64,000 bases of DNA, taken from positions 248,001 through 312,000 of the forward strand of contig NZ_BMTD01000001.1 of NCBI RefSeq assembly GCF_014649495.1, written 5' to 3'. How positions within the stretch are numbered: the first letter of the stretch is position 1; every line of letters begins with the position of its first letter. The translations under genes were made by a program, and so were the position numbers. Positions 9,263 to 18,146 of the stretch are shown piece after piece. The notes below the pieces were generated by a model that was not told where the DNA came from, did no database searches, and saw nothing but the letters and a program-made list of their open reading frames with translations. Source of the stretch: Streptomyces filipinensis (GTDB lineage Bacteria; Actinomycetota; Actinomycetes; Streptomycetales; Streptomycetaceae).

Positions 9263-10825
9263 TCAGCCGTGCCGCAGGGCGAACCACAACTCCATGCGCA
9301 CGTCCGGGTCGTCCAGGTCGGCGTCCAACAGGGCGGCGCAGCGGGCGATCCGCTGCCGCACGGTGTTGCGGTGCACGTCCAGCGCCACCGCCGTACGGTC
9401 CCAACTGCCGTGCAGGGACAGCCAGCTGCGCAGCGTCTCGGCGAGTGCGGGCCGGCCGGCGAGCGGGGCGAGCAGCGCGCGGGCGTGTGCCTCGGCGTCC
9501 GCCCGCGGCACCAGGTCCTCCCACCCCGGCCGGGCGCCGTGCCGGACCAGCGGGCTGCGGGTGGCGCGGGCCCGGGCGAGGGCACGGGCCGCCTGGGCGT
9601 CGGCGGCCGCCCACTCGCGCGGCTCCACGGCGGCGCTCACCCCGAGCGTCCAGCCGTCCTGCGGCCCCGGTGCCCGCCCGCCGGGTACCAGCACCCGTAC
9701 GACGTCATGGGCGAGGTCCACCAGCGGCGACCCCAGGGCGGCGCCGAGCGCGGAGGCGGCGACGGCGTCCGGGAGCTGGTCCTCGGGCCGGGCGTGCACG
9801 ACGGTCCAGCGGCCCTCTCCCAGCAGCGGTGCGACCGCCTCCGGCGCGGCACCGAGCAGCAGCCGCACCAGCGCCGAGGACCGCCCCGCCCCGGCGCCGC
9901 TGTGGTGCTTGCCGGTCAGCAGCGACAGCAGCACCGCGGCGACGGAGGCGATGGTGTGGTCACCGGGCTCGCGCCGCGGCGCGGCCACCCCGAGGACGAA
10001 CCCGTCGCCGGCACCGAGGGCGTAGACGGCGAGGTGCGCGGAGCCGGCGGTGTCGGTGGCGGAGGTGGGCCGCGGGCGGGCGGGGGCCGACGGGGGAGCG
10101 GGGGCCTGGTCCGCGCCGGACGGGTGCGGTCCCGCCGCGGTCGCCCGGTCCGCTTCGGGCGGCGGGGCGCCGGTGGGGCGGACCACCGTCGCCAGGCCGG
10201 CCAGCGCGCGGCGCACCTCCTCGGCCGGTTCGCGGCCCGCTGCCGCGAGGGCCGTGCCGTCGGGGCCGTAGAGCACCGTGTGGGCAAGGAGGTGCTGGGC
10301 CAGGCGGCGCAGCACCGACGGCACCGGGTCCGGGCGGGCGGCGGCCGAGGAGAGGCTCTGCTGGGCCTCCGTGACGTGGCGCAGTTCGGCCAGGCGGGCC
10401 TGGGCCATCAGCTGCCACACCGCGCGGGCCACCCCGGAGAAGGTGGTCTGGGGCGGGACCTCCAGCAGCGGCAGCCCGTGGCGTTCGCAGGCGGCGGCCA
10501 GGGCGGGCGGGACCGTGTCGTGCACCGGGGCCAGACCGAAGCCGAGGGCAGCGCCGCCCGCCGCCACGATGCGCGCGACGTAGTCGTCGAAGTAGGTGCC
10601 CGAGCCCGCCGCCTCCGGGATGTGCACCCCGGCCGTGAGCAGCAGCTCGCCGCCCAGCAGATACGGGTACAGGTCGGCCATCTCCGAGGTGTGCGCCCAG
10701 TGGATCACGATCGACGGGTCCTGCGGGCCCGCGATCTGCCGCAGCGCCAGGTCCTCGCGGGCCAACAGGGCCGAGAGCGGGACGGGTGGGGTCGGTGGGA
10801 CTGCTGGGGTGATCGTTTCCGGCAT
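9263..10825 (-). CDS. PucR-family transcriptional regulator
   Basis: A 520-aa regulator with an N-terminal purine-catabolism (PucR) sensor domain (about residues 15-150, LLGGELLLTAGVHIP) and a C-terminal HTH_30 helix-turn-helix (SWDRTAVALDVHRNTVRQRIARC) near its end. A proline/alanine-rich linker sits in the middle (about residues 235-270). ATG 10825 is chosen because GGAGGG lies about 9 bases upstream. It is divergent from the symporter/ureohydrolase operon and probably activates it in response to a nitrogen compound, as PucR proteins do for purines or amines. An inverted repeat, CGTTTC-N7-GAAACG, stands 26 bases upstream. Confidence 0.88.
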   Translation of the reverse strand: MPETITPAVPPTPPVPLSALLAREDLALRQIAGPQDPSIVIHWAHTSEMADLYPYLLGGELLLTAGVHIPEAAGSGTYFDDYVARIVAAGGAALGFGLAPVHDTVPPALAAACERHGLPLLEVPPQTTFSGVARAVWQLMAQARLAELRHVTEAQQSLSSAAARPDPVPSVLRRLAQHLLAHTVLYGPDGTALAAAGREPAEEVRRALAGLATVVRPTGAPPPEADRATAAGPHPSGADQAPAPPSAPARPRPTSATDTAGSAHLAVYALGAGDGFVLGVAAPRREPGDHTIASVAAVLLSLLTGKHHSGAGAGRSSALVRLLLGAAPEAVAPLLGEGRWTVVHARPEDQLPDAVAASALGAALGSPLVDLAHDVVRVLVPGGRAPGPQDGWTLGVSAAVEPREWAAADAQAARALARARATRSPLVRHGARPGWEDLVPRADAEAHARALLAPLAGRPALAETLRSWLSLHGSWDRTAVALDVHRNTVRQRIARCAALLDADLDDPDVRMELWFALRHG

Positions 10826-10850
10826 GGTGTGCGTTCCCTCCATCCGGCCC

Positions 10851-10957
10851 CGTTTCTATGGATGAAACGTACACTTCGCAGTCGCTTTCGGGCCACCTAG
10901 GGTCAACACCGAACGGCAGCCGCGGGTACGGGCGGATGTCCCCGCGATCCGCTGCCG
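10851..10957. promoter_or_regulatory. Inverted repeat and leader hairpin between pucR and the symporter operon
   Basis: CGTTTC-TATGGAT-GAAACG (10851-10869) is a perfect 6-bp inverted repeat and the best operator candidate for the divergent PucR regulator. Further right, CGGCAGC plus CGCGGG (10914-10926) pairs with CCCGCG and GCTGCCG (10941-10957), a 13-bp stem with one 4-base bulge. This stem is 60 bases upstream of the symporter start and would lie in its leader RNA. No complete riboswitch is recognised. Confidence 0.45.
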
Positions 10958-11016
10958 TCACACCCCCACGTCTCTGCACGACACGCCACCGACAGTGCGC
11001 GAAGGAGGGCCGCCTC

Positions 11017-12483
11017 ATGGCCGTCGACTACACAGTGATCGTCGTCTATCTCGCCGGCATGCTGGCCATGGGCTGGTGGGGCATGCGCCGCGCCAGGTCG
11101 AAGAGCGACTTCCTGGTGGCCGGCCGCCGCCTGGGACCCGCCATGTACTCCGGCACCATGGCGGCGATCGTCCTCGGCGGCGCCTCCACCATCGGCGGCG
11201 TGGGACTCGGCTACCGGTACGGCCTCTCCGGCGCGTGGATGGTCTTCACCATCGGCCTCGGCCTGCTCGCCCTGTCCGTGTTCTTCTCCGCCCGCATCGC
11301 CCGCCTGAAGGTCTACACCGTCTCCGAGATGCTGGACCTGCGCTACGGCGGCCGGGCCGGCGTGATCTCCGGCGTGGTCATGTGGGCGTACACCCTCATG
11401 CTCGCGGTGACGTCCACCATCGCCTACGCCACGATCTTCGACGTCCTCTTCGACCTGAACCGGACCGTCGCGATCATCCTCGGCGGTTCGATCGTCGTCG
11501 CCTACTCCACGCTCGGCGGCATGTGGTCCATCACCCTGACCGACATGGTCCAGTTCGTGGTGAAGACCATCGGCGTGCTGCTCCTGCTGCTGCCCATCGC
11601 GGTCGTCAAGGCGGGCGGCTTCGCCGCGATGAGGGCCAAGCTGCCGACCTCGTACTTCGACCCGCTGGGCATCGGCGGCGAGACGATCTTCACCTACGTC
11701 CTGATCTACACGTTCGGCATGCTCATCGGCCAGGACATCTGGCAGCGCGTGTTCACCGCCCGCAGCGACAGGACCGCCAAGTGGGGCGGCACGGTGGCCG
11801 GGACCTACTGCCTGGCCTACGCCCTCGCCGGCGCGGTGATCGGCACGGCCGCCAAGGTGCTCTACCCCAAGCTCGGCAGCCCCGACGACGCCTTCGCCAC
11901 CATCGTCAAGGACGAGCTGCCCGTCGGCGTGCGCGGCCTGGTGCTGGCCGCCGCCCTGGCCGCCGTGATGTCCACCTCCTCCGGCGCCCTGATCGCCTGC
12001 GCCACGGTCGCCAACAACGACATCTGGTCGCGGCTGCGGGGGCTCGCCAAGCGGTCCGAGCCCTCCGCGGAGCACGACGAGGTGGCCGGCAACCGGGCGT
12101 TCATCCTGGTCATGGGTGTGGCGGTGATCGGTACGGCGATCGCGCTGAACAACGTGGTCGAGGCGCTGACCGTCGCGTACAACCTGCTCGTCGGCGGCCT
12201 GCTCGTGCCCATCCTCGGCGGCCTGCTGTGGAAGCGCGGCACCGTCCAGGGCGCCCTCGCCTCCGTGACCCTCGGCGGCCTCTCCGTGATCGGCCTCATG
12301 GCCGGCTACGGCATCCTCGCCAACGAGCCGGTCTACTACGGCCTGCTCGCCTCCCTCGCCGCGTACGTCGTCGTCTCCCTGGCGACGCGGCCCACCGACG
12401 AGTCCGTCCTCGCCGTCTGGCGCGAGCGCCTGGCCGGACGGTCCCCCGAACTCGCGTCCGAACCGGTCCCGGCTCCCCAGTAG
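11017..12483 (+). CDS. Sodium:solute symporter (SSS family)
   Basis: A 488-aa polytopic membrane transporter with about 13 predicted helices. It starts with MAVDYTVIVVYLAGMLAMGWWG and carries the family's conserved KSDFLVAGRRLG and GGASTIGGVGLGYRYG segments. ATG 11017 has GAAGGAGG eight bases upstream. It precedes a ureohydrolase and a thiamine-diphosphate enzyme in the same direction, and faces a PucR regulator. By context it probably imports the guanidino compound, amine or amino acid that these enzymes degrade; the substrate cannot be read from the sequence. The gap to the next gene is 56 bases, consistent with one operon. Confidence 0.9.
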   Translation: MAVDYTVIVVYLAGMLAMGWWGMRRARSKSDFLVAGRRLGPAMYSGTMAAIVLGGASTIGGVGLGYRYGLSGAWMVFTIGLGLLALSVFFSARIARLKVYTVSEMLDLRYGGRAGVISGVVMWAYTLMLAVTSTIAYATIFDVLFDLNRTVAIILGGSIVVAYSTLGGMWSITLTDMVQFVVKTIGVLLLLLPIAVVKAGGFAAMRAKLPTSYFDPLGIGGETIFTYVLIYTFGMLIGQDIWQRVFTARSDRTAKWGGTVAGTYCLAYALAGAVIGTAAKVLYPKLGSPDDAFATIVKDELPVGVRGLVLAAALAAVMSTSSGALIACATVANNDIWSRLRGLAKRSEPSAEHDEVAGNRAFILVMGVAVIGTAIALNNVVEALTVAYNLLVGGLLVPILGGLLWKRGTVQGALASVTLGGLSVIGLMAGYGILANEPVYYGLLASLAAYVVVSLATRPTDESVLAVWRERLAGRSPELASEPVPAPQ

Positions 12484-12539
12484 AGTCGTAGGGAAAGCAG
12501 TACATGCGCGATGAAGCGCAAGAAAGAAGGCATTTCACC

Positions 12540-13520
12540 ATGAGCAGCTACGAGACGCCCCGCGGCCCCGTCGACTCCTCCCGCATCCCGCGGTACGCCG
12601 GACCCGCGACCTTCGCCCGGCTTCCCCGACTGGACGAGGTCGGCACCGCCGACGTCGCCGTCGTGGGCGTGCCGTTCGACTCCGGCGTCTCGTACCGGCC
12701 GGGCGCCCGCTTCGGCGGCAACGCCATCCGCGAGGCGTCCCGGCTGCTGCGCCCCTACAACCCGGCGCAGGACGCCTCCCCCTTCGCCCTGGCGCAGGTC
12801 GCCGACGGCGGCGACATCGCGGTGAACCCGTTCAACATCAACGAGGCCGTCGAGACGATCGAGGCGGCCGCGGACGAGCTGCTCGGCACCGGCGCCCGCC
12901 TGATGACCCTCGGCGGCGACCACACGATCGCCCTGCCGCTGCTGCGCTCGATGGCGAAGAAGCACGGCCCGGTCGCCCTGCTCCACTTCGACGCGCACCT
13001 GGACACCTGGGACACCTACTTCGGCGCCGAGTACACCCACGGCACCCCGTTCCGCCGGGCGGTGGAAGAGGGCATCCTCGACACCTCCGCGCTGTCCCAC
13101 GTCGGCACCCGCGGCCCGCTGTACGGCAAGCAGGACCTCACCGACGACGAGAAGATGGGCTTCGGCATCGTCACCTCGGCCGACATCTACCGCCGGGGCG
13201 CCGACGAGGTCGCCGACCAGCTGCGCCAGCGCATCGGTGACCGCCCGCTGTACATCTCCATCGACATCGACTGCCTCGACCCGGCCCACGCCCCCGGCAC
13301 CGGCACCCCCGAGGCCGGCGGCATGACCTCCCGCGAGCTGCTGGAGATCCTGCGCGGCCTGGCGTCCTGCAACCTGGTCTCGGCCGACGTCGTCGAGGTC
13401 GCCCCCGCGTACGACCACGCCGAGATCACCTCGGTGGCGGCCTCGCACACGGCCTACGAACTGACCACCATCATGAGCCGCCAGATCGCGGCGGCCCGGA
13501 AGGACTCCGAAGCCAAGTGA
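12540..13520 (+). CDS. speB: Ureohydrolase: agmatinase or guanidinobutyrase
   Basis: A 326-aa arginase-superfamily enzyme that hydrolyses a guanidino group to urea. The binuclear manganese motifs are complete: [16 protein letters not shown] (about residues 152-161) and [19 protein letters not shown] (about residues 240-258). The family is normally called agmatinase; guanidinobutyrase and guanidinopropionase have the same signature, so the substrate is open. Start ATG 12540 follows a purine-rich AGAAAGAAGG site. The stop overlaps the GTG start of the next gene as GTGA, so the two proteins are probably made together. The neighbouring symporter, thiamine enzyme and PucR regulator suggest catabolism rather than polyamine synthesis. 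Confidence 0.9.
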   Translation: MSSYETPRGPVDSSRIPRYAGPATFARLPRLDEVGTADVAVVGVPFDSGVSYRPGARFGGNAIREASRLLRPYNPAQDASPFALAQVADGGDIAVNPFNINEAVETIEAAADELLGTGARLMTLGGDHTIALPLLRSMAKKHGPVALLHFDAHLDTWDTYFGAEYTHGTPFRRAVEEGILDTSALSHVGTRGPLYGKQDLTDDEKMGFGIVTSADIYRRGADEVADQLRQRIGDRPLYISIDIDCLDPAHAPGTGTPEAGGMTSRELLEILRGLASCNLVSADVVEVAPAYDHAEITSVAASHTAYELTTIMSRQIAAARKDSEAK

Positions 13521-15217
13521 CGCACGACCACGACCTGGTACTCCGGCCTACCGACCAGCAGACGGCGGCGGCGCTGAATCCCCCTCCGGGCCGCAACGGC
13601 GGAGACCTGGTCGTGGAAACGCTGGCCGGGCTCGGCGCGACCACCGTCTTCGGCCTGCCCGGCCAGCACGCCCTCGGCATGTTCGACGCCCTGCGCCGCT
13701 CGACCCTGCGCTACGTCGGCCTGCGGGTGGAGAACAACGCCGGCTTCGCGGCGGACGCGTACGGCAGGGTCACCGGCGAGGCGGCCCCGCTGCTGCTCTC
13801 CACCGGCCCCGGTGCCCTGACCTCGCTCGCCGCCCTCCAGGAGGCCGCCGCCGCCTCCGCACCCGTGCTGGCGATCAGCAGCCAGGTCCCGACGGCGGGG
13901 CTGGGCGGGGGCCGCCGCGGCTACCTCCACGAACTCCCCGACCAGGCCGCCTCGTTCCGGGGCGTGGTCAAGTCCGTCCACACGGTCCGCACCCAGTCCC
14001 AGATCCCCTCCGCGATCGCGGCGGCGTGGAAGTCGGCGCTGACGGCACCGCACGGCCCGGTGTGGGTGGAGATCCCGCAGGACGTGCTGCTGGCCGAGGC
14101 GTCGCTGCCCGCGGTGACGGCCATGGACGCGACCCCGGACGAGCTGGTCCCGCGCCCCGAACTGACGGCGGTCGCCGCCCACCTGCTGTCGAACGCGGCC
14201 CGTCCGGCGATCATCGCGGGTGGCGGAGTCGTACGGTCCGACGCCCCCGGCAAGCTGCTGCGGCTCGCCGAGAAGCTGCAGGCGCCGGTCGTGACCACCT
14301 TCGGCGGCAAGGGGGCGTTTCCCTGGGAGCACCCGCTGTCGATGCAGTCCTGGCTGGAGGACCGTCACACCACGGACTTCCTGGAGGACGCGGACGTCCT
14401 GCTGGTGATCGGCTCGGGCCTCGGAGAACTGTCCTCCAACTACCACACGTTCAAGCCCCGAGGCCGGGTGATCCAGATCGAGGCGGACGCCGGCAAGCTG
14501 GAGTCGAACCACCCCGCCCTGGGCATCCACGCGGACGCGCGACTGGCCCTCCAGGCCCTGCTGGAGACGGTGACCGACCGGACCGACGCATCGGCGCCGG
14601 GGCGGGTGCGGGAGCTCCTCGCGAAGGTCGCCGACCGGATCGCCTCCCAGGAACTCACCCTGGAACAGGACGTGTTGGCGTCCGTCCGCCGCGCCCTGCC
14701 CGCCGACTCCCCGTCCTTCTGGGACATGACGATCCTGGCGTACTGGGCCTGGTCGGCCTTCGACCCCCGGGGCACGAACACCATGCACTCGGCCCAGGGC
14801 GCCGGCGGCCTCGGCTACGGCTTCCCGGCCGCGCTGGGCGCGGCGGCGGCCGACCCGGACCGCCCGGTGCTGGCGGTGTCGGGCGACGGTGGCGCGCTGT
14901 ACTCGATCGCGGAACTGGCGACGGCCGCTCAGTACGGCCTTCCGGTCACCTGGCTCATCGTCGACGACGGCGGCTACGGCATCCTCCGCGAGTACATGAC
15001 GGACGCCTTCGGCCAGGCGACGGCGACGGAGCTGACGCGCCCGGACTACGTGGCGCTGGCCGAGTCCTTCGGGGTCCCCGGAATCCGTACGACCCCCGAG
15101 ACCCTGGAGGAGGACCTGGCGAAGGCGCTCGCCACGCCGGGCCCGTCGGTGGTCGTCCTCCCGGCGGTGCTGCGGATGTTCGCCCCGACGCACCTCGCGG
15201 AGCCGGACGCCGGGTGA
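13517..15217 (+). CDS. Thiamine-diphosphate-dependent enzyme (acetolactate synthase/decarboxylase superfamily)
   Basis: A 566-aa enzyme with the three-domain layout of acetolactate synthases and 2-oxo-acid decarboxylases. The N-domain has the cofactor-activating glutamate ([16 protein letters not shown]) and [12 protein letters not shown]. The C-domain has the ThDP-binding motif GDGGALYS...VDDGGYG, with Asp where Asn is more common. GTG 13517 overlaps the ureohydrolase stop. No regulatory subunit gene is adjacent, so it is unlikely to be the biosynthetic acetolactate synthase. By analogy with AruI of the Pseudomonas arginine transaminase pathway it could decarboxylate 2-ketoarginine to guanidinobutyraldehyde, feeding guanidinobutyrate to the ureohydrolase; this is inference from context. 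Confidence 0.85.
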   Translation: MTHDHDLVLRPTDQQTAAALNPPPGRNGGDLVVETLAGLGATTVFGLPGQHALGMFDALRRSTLRYVGLRVENNAGFAADAYGRVTGEAAPLLLSTGPGALTSLAALQEAAAASAPVLAISSQVPTAGLGGGRRGYLHELPDQAASFRGVVKSVHTVRTQSQIPSAIAAAWKSALTAPHGPVWVEIPQDVLLAEASLPAVTAMDATPDELVPRPELTAVAAHLLSNAARPAIIAGGGVVRSDAPGKLLRLAEKLQAPVVTTFGGKGAFPWEHPLSMQSWLEDRHTTDFLEDADVLLVIGSGLGELSSNYHTFKPRGRVIQIEADAGKLESNHPALGIHADARLALQALLETVTDRTDASAPGRVRELLAKVADRIASQELTLEQDVLASVRRALPADSPSFWDMTILAYWAWSAFDPRGTNTMHSAQGAGGLGYGFPAALGAAAADPDRPVLAVSGDGGALYSIAELATAAQYGLPVTWLIVDDGGYGILREYMTDAFGQATATELTRPDYVALAESFGVPGIRTTPETLEEDLAKALATPGPSVVVLPAVLRMFAPTHLAEPDAG

Positions 15218-15462
15218 CGCGGCCGAAACCATGCGCCCGCGCGGCGGGCCACGGGAAGGTGGGCGACCGGGCGGAGATCCTCGTCCCGCGTCACGGCCCG
15301 TGGCGTATCGAGGTGAAGGACCGCTACGACGCCAGGGACGCCCTGTCCACCCCGATGGTCGCCGCCTCCTCCCCGGCCGACCTGGACCACGTCCCCGGGC
15401 ACGGCGTACCGGGAGCGCACGGCCTGAAACCGGGCGGCGGTCGCGGGCGTCCTCTGAAGTGA
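15214..15462 (+). CDS. Small ORF translationally coupled to the ThDP enzyme (hypothetical)
   Basis: An 82-aa frame starts with a GTG that overlaps the ThDP-enzyme stop as GTGA, the coupling pattern of the preceding gene pair. Codon third positions are strongly G/C biased, as in real genes here. The product (VGDRAEILVPRHGPWRIEVK near residues 17-36) matches no family I recognise, has no signal or membrane segment, and has a Gly/His/Pro-rich tail. It may be a genuine small protein of the operon or the residue of a decayed gene. Confidence 0.35.
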   Translation: MTRPKPCARAAGHGKVGDRAEILVPRHGPWRIEVKDRYDARDALSTPMVAASSPADLDHVPGHGVPGAHGLKPGGGRGRPLK

Positions 15463-15560
15463 TCATGCTTCAGGGGCCCTGACCAGGCCGCCGGAGCCGC
15501 ACCGCCTCCGCCGGCAGCGGGGCGGTGTGTCGGAGGATGGCATCGGGGGACGGGGCACGC

Positions 15561-16901
15561 GTGTTCGACGCTGTTTTCGGGGACGACATCGGTTTCCTGG
15601 CCGGGCTCACGGCCGTCGCGGTGGTCGCGGGCGCCCTCGCGTGGGCTCTCGCGCGCCGGCGCCGGGCCGCCCATCCGGGCTGGTGGGCACCGCTGGCGTG
15701 CTGCCTCACCGGTGTCCTCGGGGTCACCCTCGCGCTGCGCGGCGGCGAGGCCGGACGCGCCGAGTGCGTGATCAACCACGAGATCACCGAGCCCCTGTAC
15801 ACCACGCAGGGCCTGTGGAACCTGGCGATGTTCGTGCCGCTCGGCCTGTTCGGCGTGCTCGCCCTGCGGCGCCCGCTGCCCGTGCTCGCCGGCGTCCTGG
15901 CGCTGCCGTTCGTCATCGAACTGACCCAGGCCCTGGCCCCCTTCGCGAGCGGCGTCTGCGACAGCGCCGACGTGGAGATGAACGCCGGCGGCGGTGTCGT
16001 CGGCGTGGCCGCGGGGCTCGTGTGGTCGCGCGGGAGGGTCGCGTGGCGGGCCTGGGCCGCGCCCACCGTGGCCGTGACGGCCGTCCTCGCGGTACTCGGG
16101 GCGGTCGTCTGCGGCAGCGCGGTCACCCTGGACCACGTGGACGGCTCCACCGTGCGGGACGCCCACGGCGACGAGCGCGTGGCCGCCGAGCGGGCCGTAC
16201 GACAGGCCTTCGGCGACCGCTACCGGGTCGGTGCCGTCAGGGTCAGGCCCGGCCTCGACGGCTACAGCGGCTCGATGTCGGTCCAGTTCGCGGGCGGATT
16301 CCCCGCCGAGCTGATGTGGCCCGGCGGACGCCGGCTGACCGTGGACTTCGAGAGCACCGGACACCCGAAGGAGGCGGCCTTCGCGGTGCCGGGCGCGGCA
16401 ACGCCTCGCAGCACCGCGGACGCCTACCGCATCGCCCGTACCTACATGCGCGCCCACTACCCCTGGGCCGACTCGGCGCCCTGGCACGCCACACGAGCGG
16501 TCGACGACCCTGCCGGGTGGGTCACCTCCTGGCGTTACAAGGAGCGTGGAGTGGAGATGCCCCGCAGCCTCGACGTCCGGCTCGACCGCGCCGGACACGT
16601 GACGGGCCTGCAGGTGGACCTCGGCCCCACCCACGTGCCCCTGCCCGCCCACCTCCTCTCGGCCCGGCAGGCCGAGAGGCTCGTCCGCGAGCAGGAGGAG
16701 AAGGGTCAGACCGACACCACCGGACTGCGGATCCACGCCGGCCCCCTCACGACCGAACGCACCAAGGGCGACACAGGCCCTTGGCGCGCGATCTGGTCGG
16801 TGGTCGTCGCCGACACCCCGTGCGCCTCCGCCGCGGACGGCATCGACTGCGAGCCCAGCACGTGGCGGTTGGACGCGCGTACCGGGGAGGAGGTGGGCTG
16901 A
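15561..16901 (+). CDS. VanZ-like membrane protein with large extracytoplasmic C-terminal domain
   Basis: A membrane protein of about 446 aa. The N-terminal half (to about residue 175) has some six hydrophobic segments in a VanZ-like arrangement, including the conserved NLAMFVPLGLFG and PFVIELTQAL segments. The C-terminal 260 residues form a soluble domain rich in charged and Tyr/Trp residues, likely outside the membrane. VanZ proteins are linked to glycopeptide resistance in some bacteria, but the family is broad and no resistance genes are nearby. The start is uncertain: GTG 15561 (VFDAVFGD) is preferred for its G-rich upstream region, with ATG 15537 and GTG 15525 as alternatives. It converges with the DUF397 gene, four bases apart. 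Confidence 0.75.
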   Translation: MFDAVFGDDIGFLAGLTAVAVVAGALAWALARRRRAAHPGWWAPLACCLTGVLGVTLALRGGEAGRAECVINHEITEPLYTTQGLWNLAMFVPLGLFGVLALRRPLPVLAGVLALPFVIELTQALAPFASGVCDSADVEMNAGGGVVGVAAGLVWSRGRVAWRAWAAPTVAVTAVLAVLGAVVCGSAVTLDHVDGSTVRDAHGDERVAAERAVRQAFGDRYRVGAVRVRPGLDGYSGSMSVQFAGGFPAELMWPGGRRLTVDFESTGHPKEAAFAVPGAATPRSTADAYRIARTYMRAHYPWADSAPWHATRAVDDPAGWVTSWRYKERGVEMPRSLDVRLDRAGHVTGLQVDLGPTHVPLPAHLLSARQAERLVREQEEKGQTDTTGLRIHAGPLTTERTKGDTGPWRAIWSVVVADTPCASAADGIDCEPSTWRLDARTGEEVG

Positions 16902-16905
16902 GCCG

Positions 16906-17097
16906 CTACTCCGCCGTGGCGGAGCTCTCCTTCAACGCTTCGAGGAAGCGTCCGAAGGCGCCGTCGGGGAAGGTGAGGGTGGCTCGGGCGGGGGCTTTCG
17001 AATCACGGACGGCTATGTGGGTGGGGGTGGCCGCGATCTCGACGCACTCGTTGCCGTCGCCCGGCCCCGAATAGGACGACTTCCGCCAGTTGTCCAT
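16906..17097 (-). CDS. DUF397 small regulatory partner protein
   Basis: A 63-aa DUF397 protein beginning MDNWRKSSYSG, with the hallmark GNECVEIA and AVRDSK motifs and the FLEALK end. ATG 17097 is favoured by a GAGGA site six bases away; a GTG at 17109 overlapping the regulator's stop is the alternative. DUF397 proteins are almost always encoded next to a HTH-DUF5753 regulator, as here, and are thought to modulate it. In Streptomyces these pairs influence development and antibiotic production (established for WhiJ-like systems). Its own biochemical activity is unknown. Confidence 0.9.
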   Translation of the reverse strand: MDNWRKSSYSGPGDGNECVEIAATPTHIAVRDSKAPARATLTFPDGAFGRFLEALKESSATAE

Positions 17098-17105
17098 GTG
17101 GTTCC

Positions 17106-17942
17106 TCACAGCTCTTTGGTCAGCTTGTGGATGAAGTCACGCGACTGTTCGGGCGCGAGTGACGCGGCCTCCACTTTACGGAAGCTCGTTCGATACGTGT
17201 TGAGCTGTGCCTCGGAATCGATGAACGCTGAGCCGTGCAACGCGTCCCGGACTACGGTGTCCAGCTTGGGAACGGGGCCGCCCACGTACGTCATCGTGCT
17301 GGAGGCACTGGCGAAGCCGTCCAGGTCGAAGGGAATGACGCGCAGGCTGATGTGTTCTGCCTCGGAGAGCTCGACGAGGCGGGCGAGTTGGGCCCTGGCG
17401 ACGGCACGATCGCTGACTCGGATCCGAAGTGCCGACTCATGGATCACCGCTTCGTACGGGAGAGTGAACTTCTGGCGCTCCCTTCGATGCTGGATGCGCA
17501 ACTCAAGTTCGTCGCTGGTCAGTTCCGGCAACCTGGACGAGAAGACGGCACGCGAGTAGTCCTCCGTCTGCAGCAGGCCCGGCACATACAGGATCGCCAC
17601 GTGGCGCAGGAACTTGGCGTGGTGCTCCAGCTCGGACAGGTCCAGGAACGACGTGGGCAGCAGACCCCGGTATTCCTCCCACCAGCCGCGCGTCCGATCG
17701 ACGGCCATCGCGACCAGGGAATCGACGAACTCGTCGTCGGTGCAGGCGTAGTGCGAGGCGAGGCGGCGGATTCGCTGCTCGCTGACACCTGCGAGTGCGG
17801 ACTCGATATGTGTGATCTGGGCCGGGTTCACGCCGAGCAGTGCTGCTGCCTGCCGTGAATTGAGCCCGGCAGCCTCGCGGAGTCTGCGCAGTTCCGTTGC
17901 CAGCCGCAGCTGACGTGCCGTTGGCTCGCGCCTCTTCACCAT
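17106..17942 (-). CDS. Helix-turn-helix regulator with DUF5753 domain (WhiJ-like)
   Basis: A 278-aa protein with an N-terminal Xre-type HTH (about residues 10-65, LREAAGLNSRQAAALLGVNP) and a C-terminal DUF5753 domain marked by LYVPGLLQTEDYSRAVF, HRRERQ and ISLRVIPFDLDGF. It is followed by a DUF397 gene and lies divergent from an RsbW-like ATPase gene. This is the standard Streptomyces trio, of which many paralogous copies occur per genome. It probably represses its own cluster and interacts with DUF397. The 204-bp divergent gap should hold both promoters; I could not define them confidently. Confidence 0.92.
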   Translation of the reverse strand: MVKRREPTARQLRLATELRRLREAAGLNSRQAAALLGVNPAQITHIESALAGVSEQRIRRLASHYACTDDEFVDSLVAMAVDRTRGWWEEYRGLLPTSFLDLSELEHHAKFLRHVAILYVPGLLQTEDYSRAVFSSRLPELTSDELELRIQHRRERQKFTLPYEAVIHESALRIRVSDRAVARAQLARLVELSEAEHISLRVIPFDLDGFASASSTMTYVGGPVPKLDTVVRDALHGSAFIDSEAQLNTYRTSFRKVEAASLAPEQSRDFIHKLTKEL

Positions 17943-18146
17943 CGACTGCGCCTCCTGACACGCCAGCAGAGAACGACCCGTTCGGTGTCAGATTACGCGA
18001 TCGGCTTGTCCCGTCCCTAGATTTAGACCTACCGTCGGTGATGCAACGCACACGCAGCGGAAGCGCACCGCTCCGTCCTGCCATGACGGCTGCGGCAATG
18101 CCACCGCGCGCTCAAATCCCCTTTCTCTTCCCGGAGTTGATGACGC

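Noticed and set aside
10914-10957. Guanidine-sensing (mini-ykkC type) riboswitch ahead of the symporter
   Set aside because: An ACGG occurs near one hairpin, but the second ACGR-loop hairpin and spacing of that class are not present.
15470-15482. TCAGGG-G-CCCTGA palindrome as an attachment site or terminator
   Set aside because: Only 13 bp with a one-base centre, no duplicated copy and no integrase nearby; too short to call.
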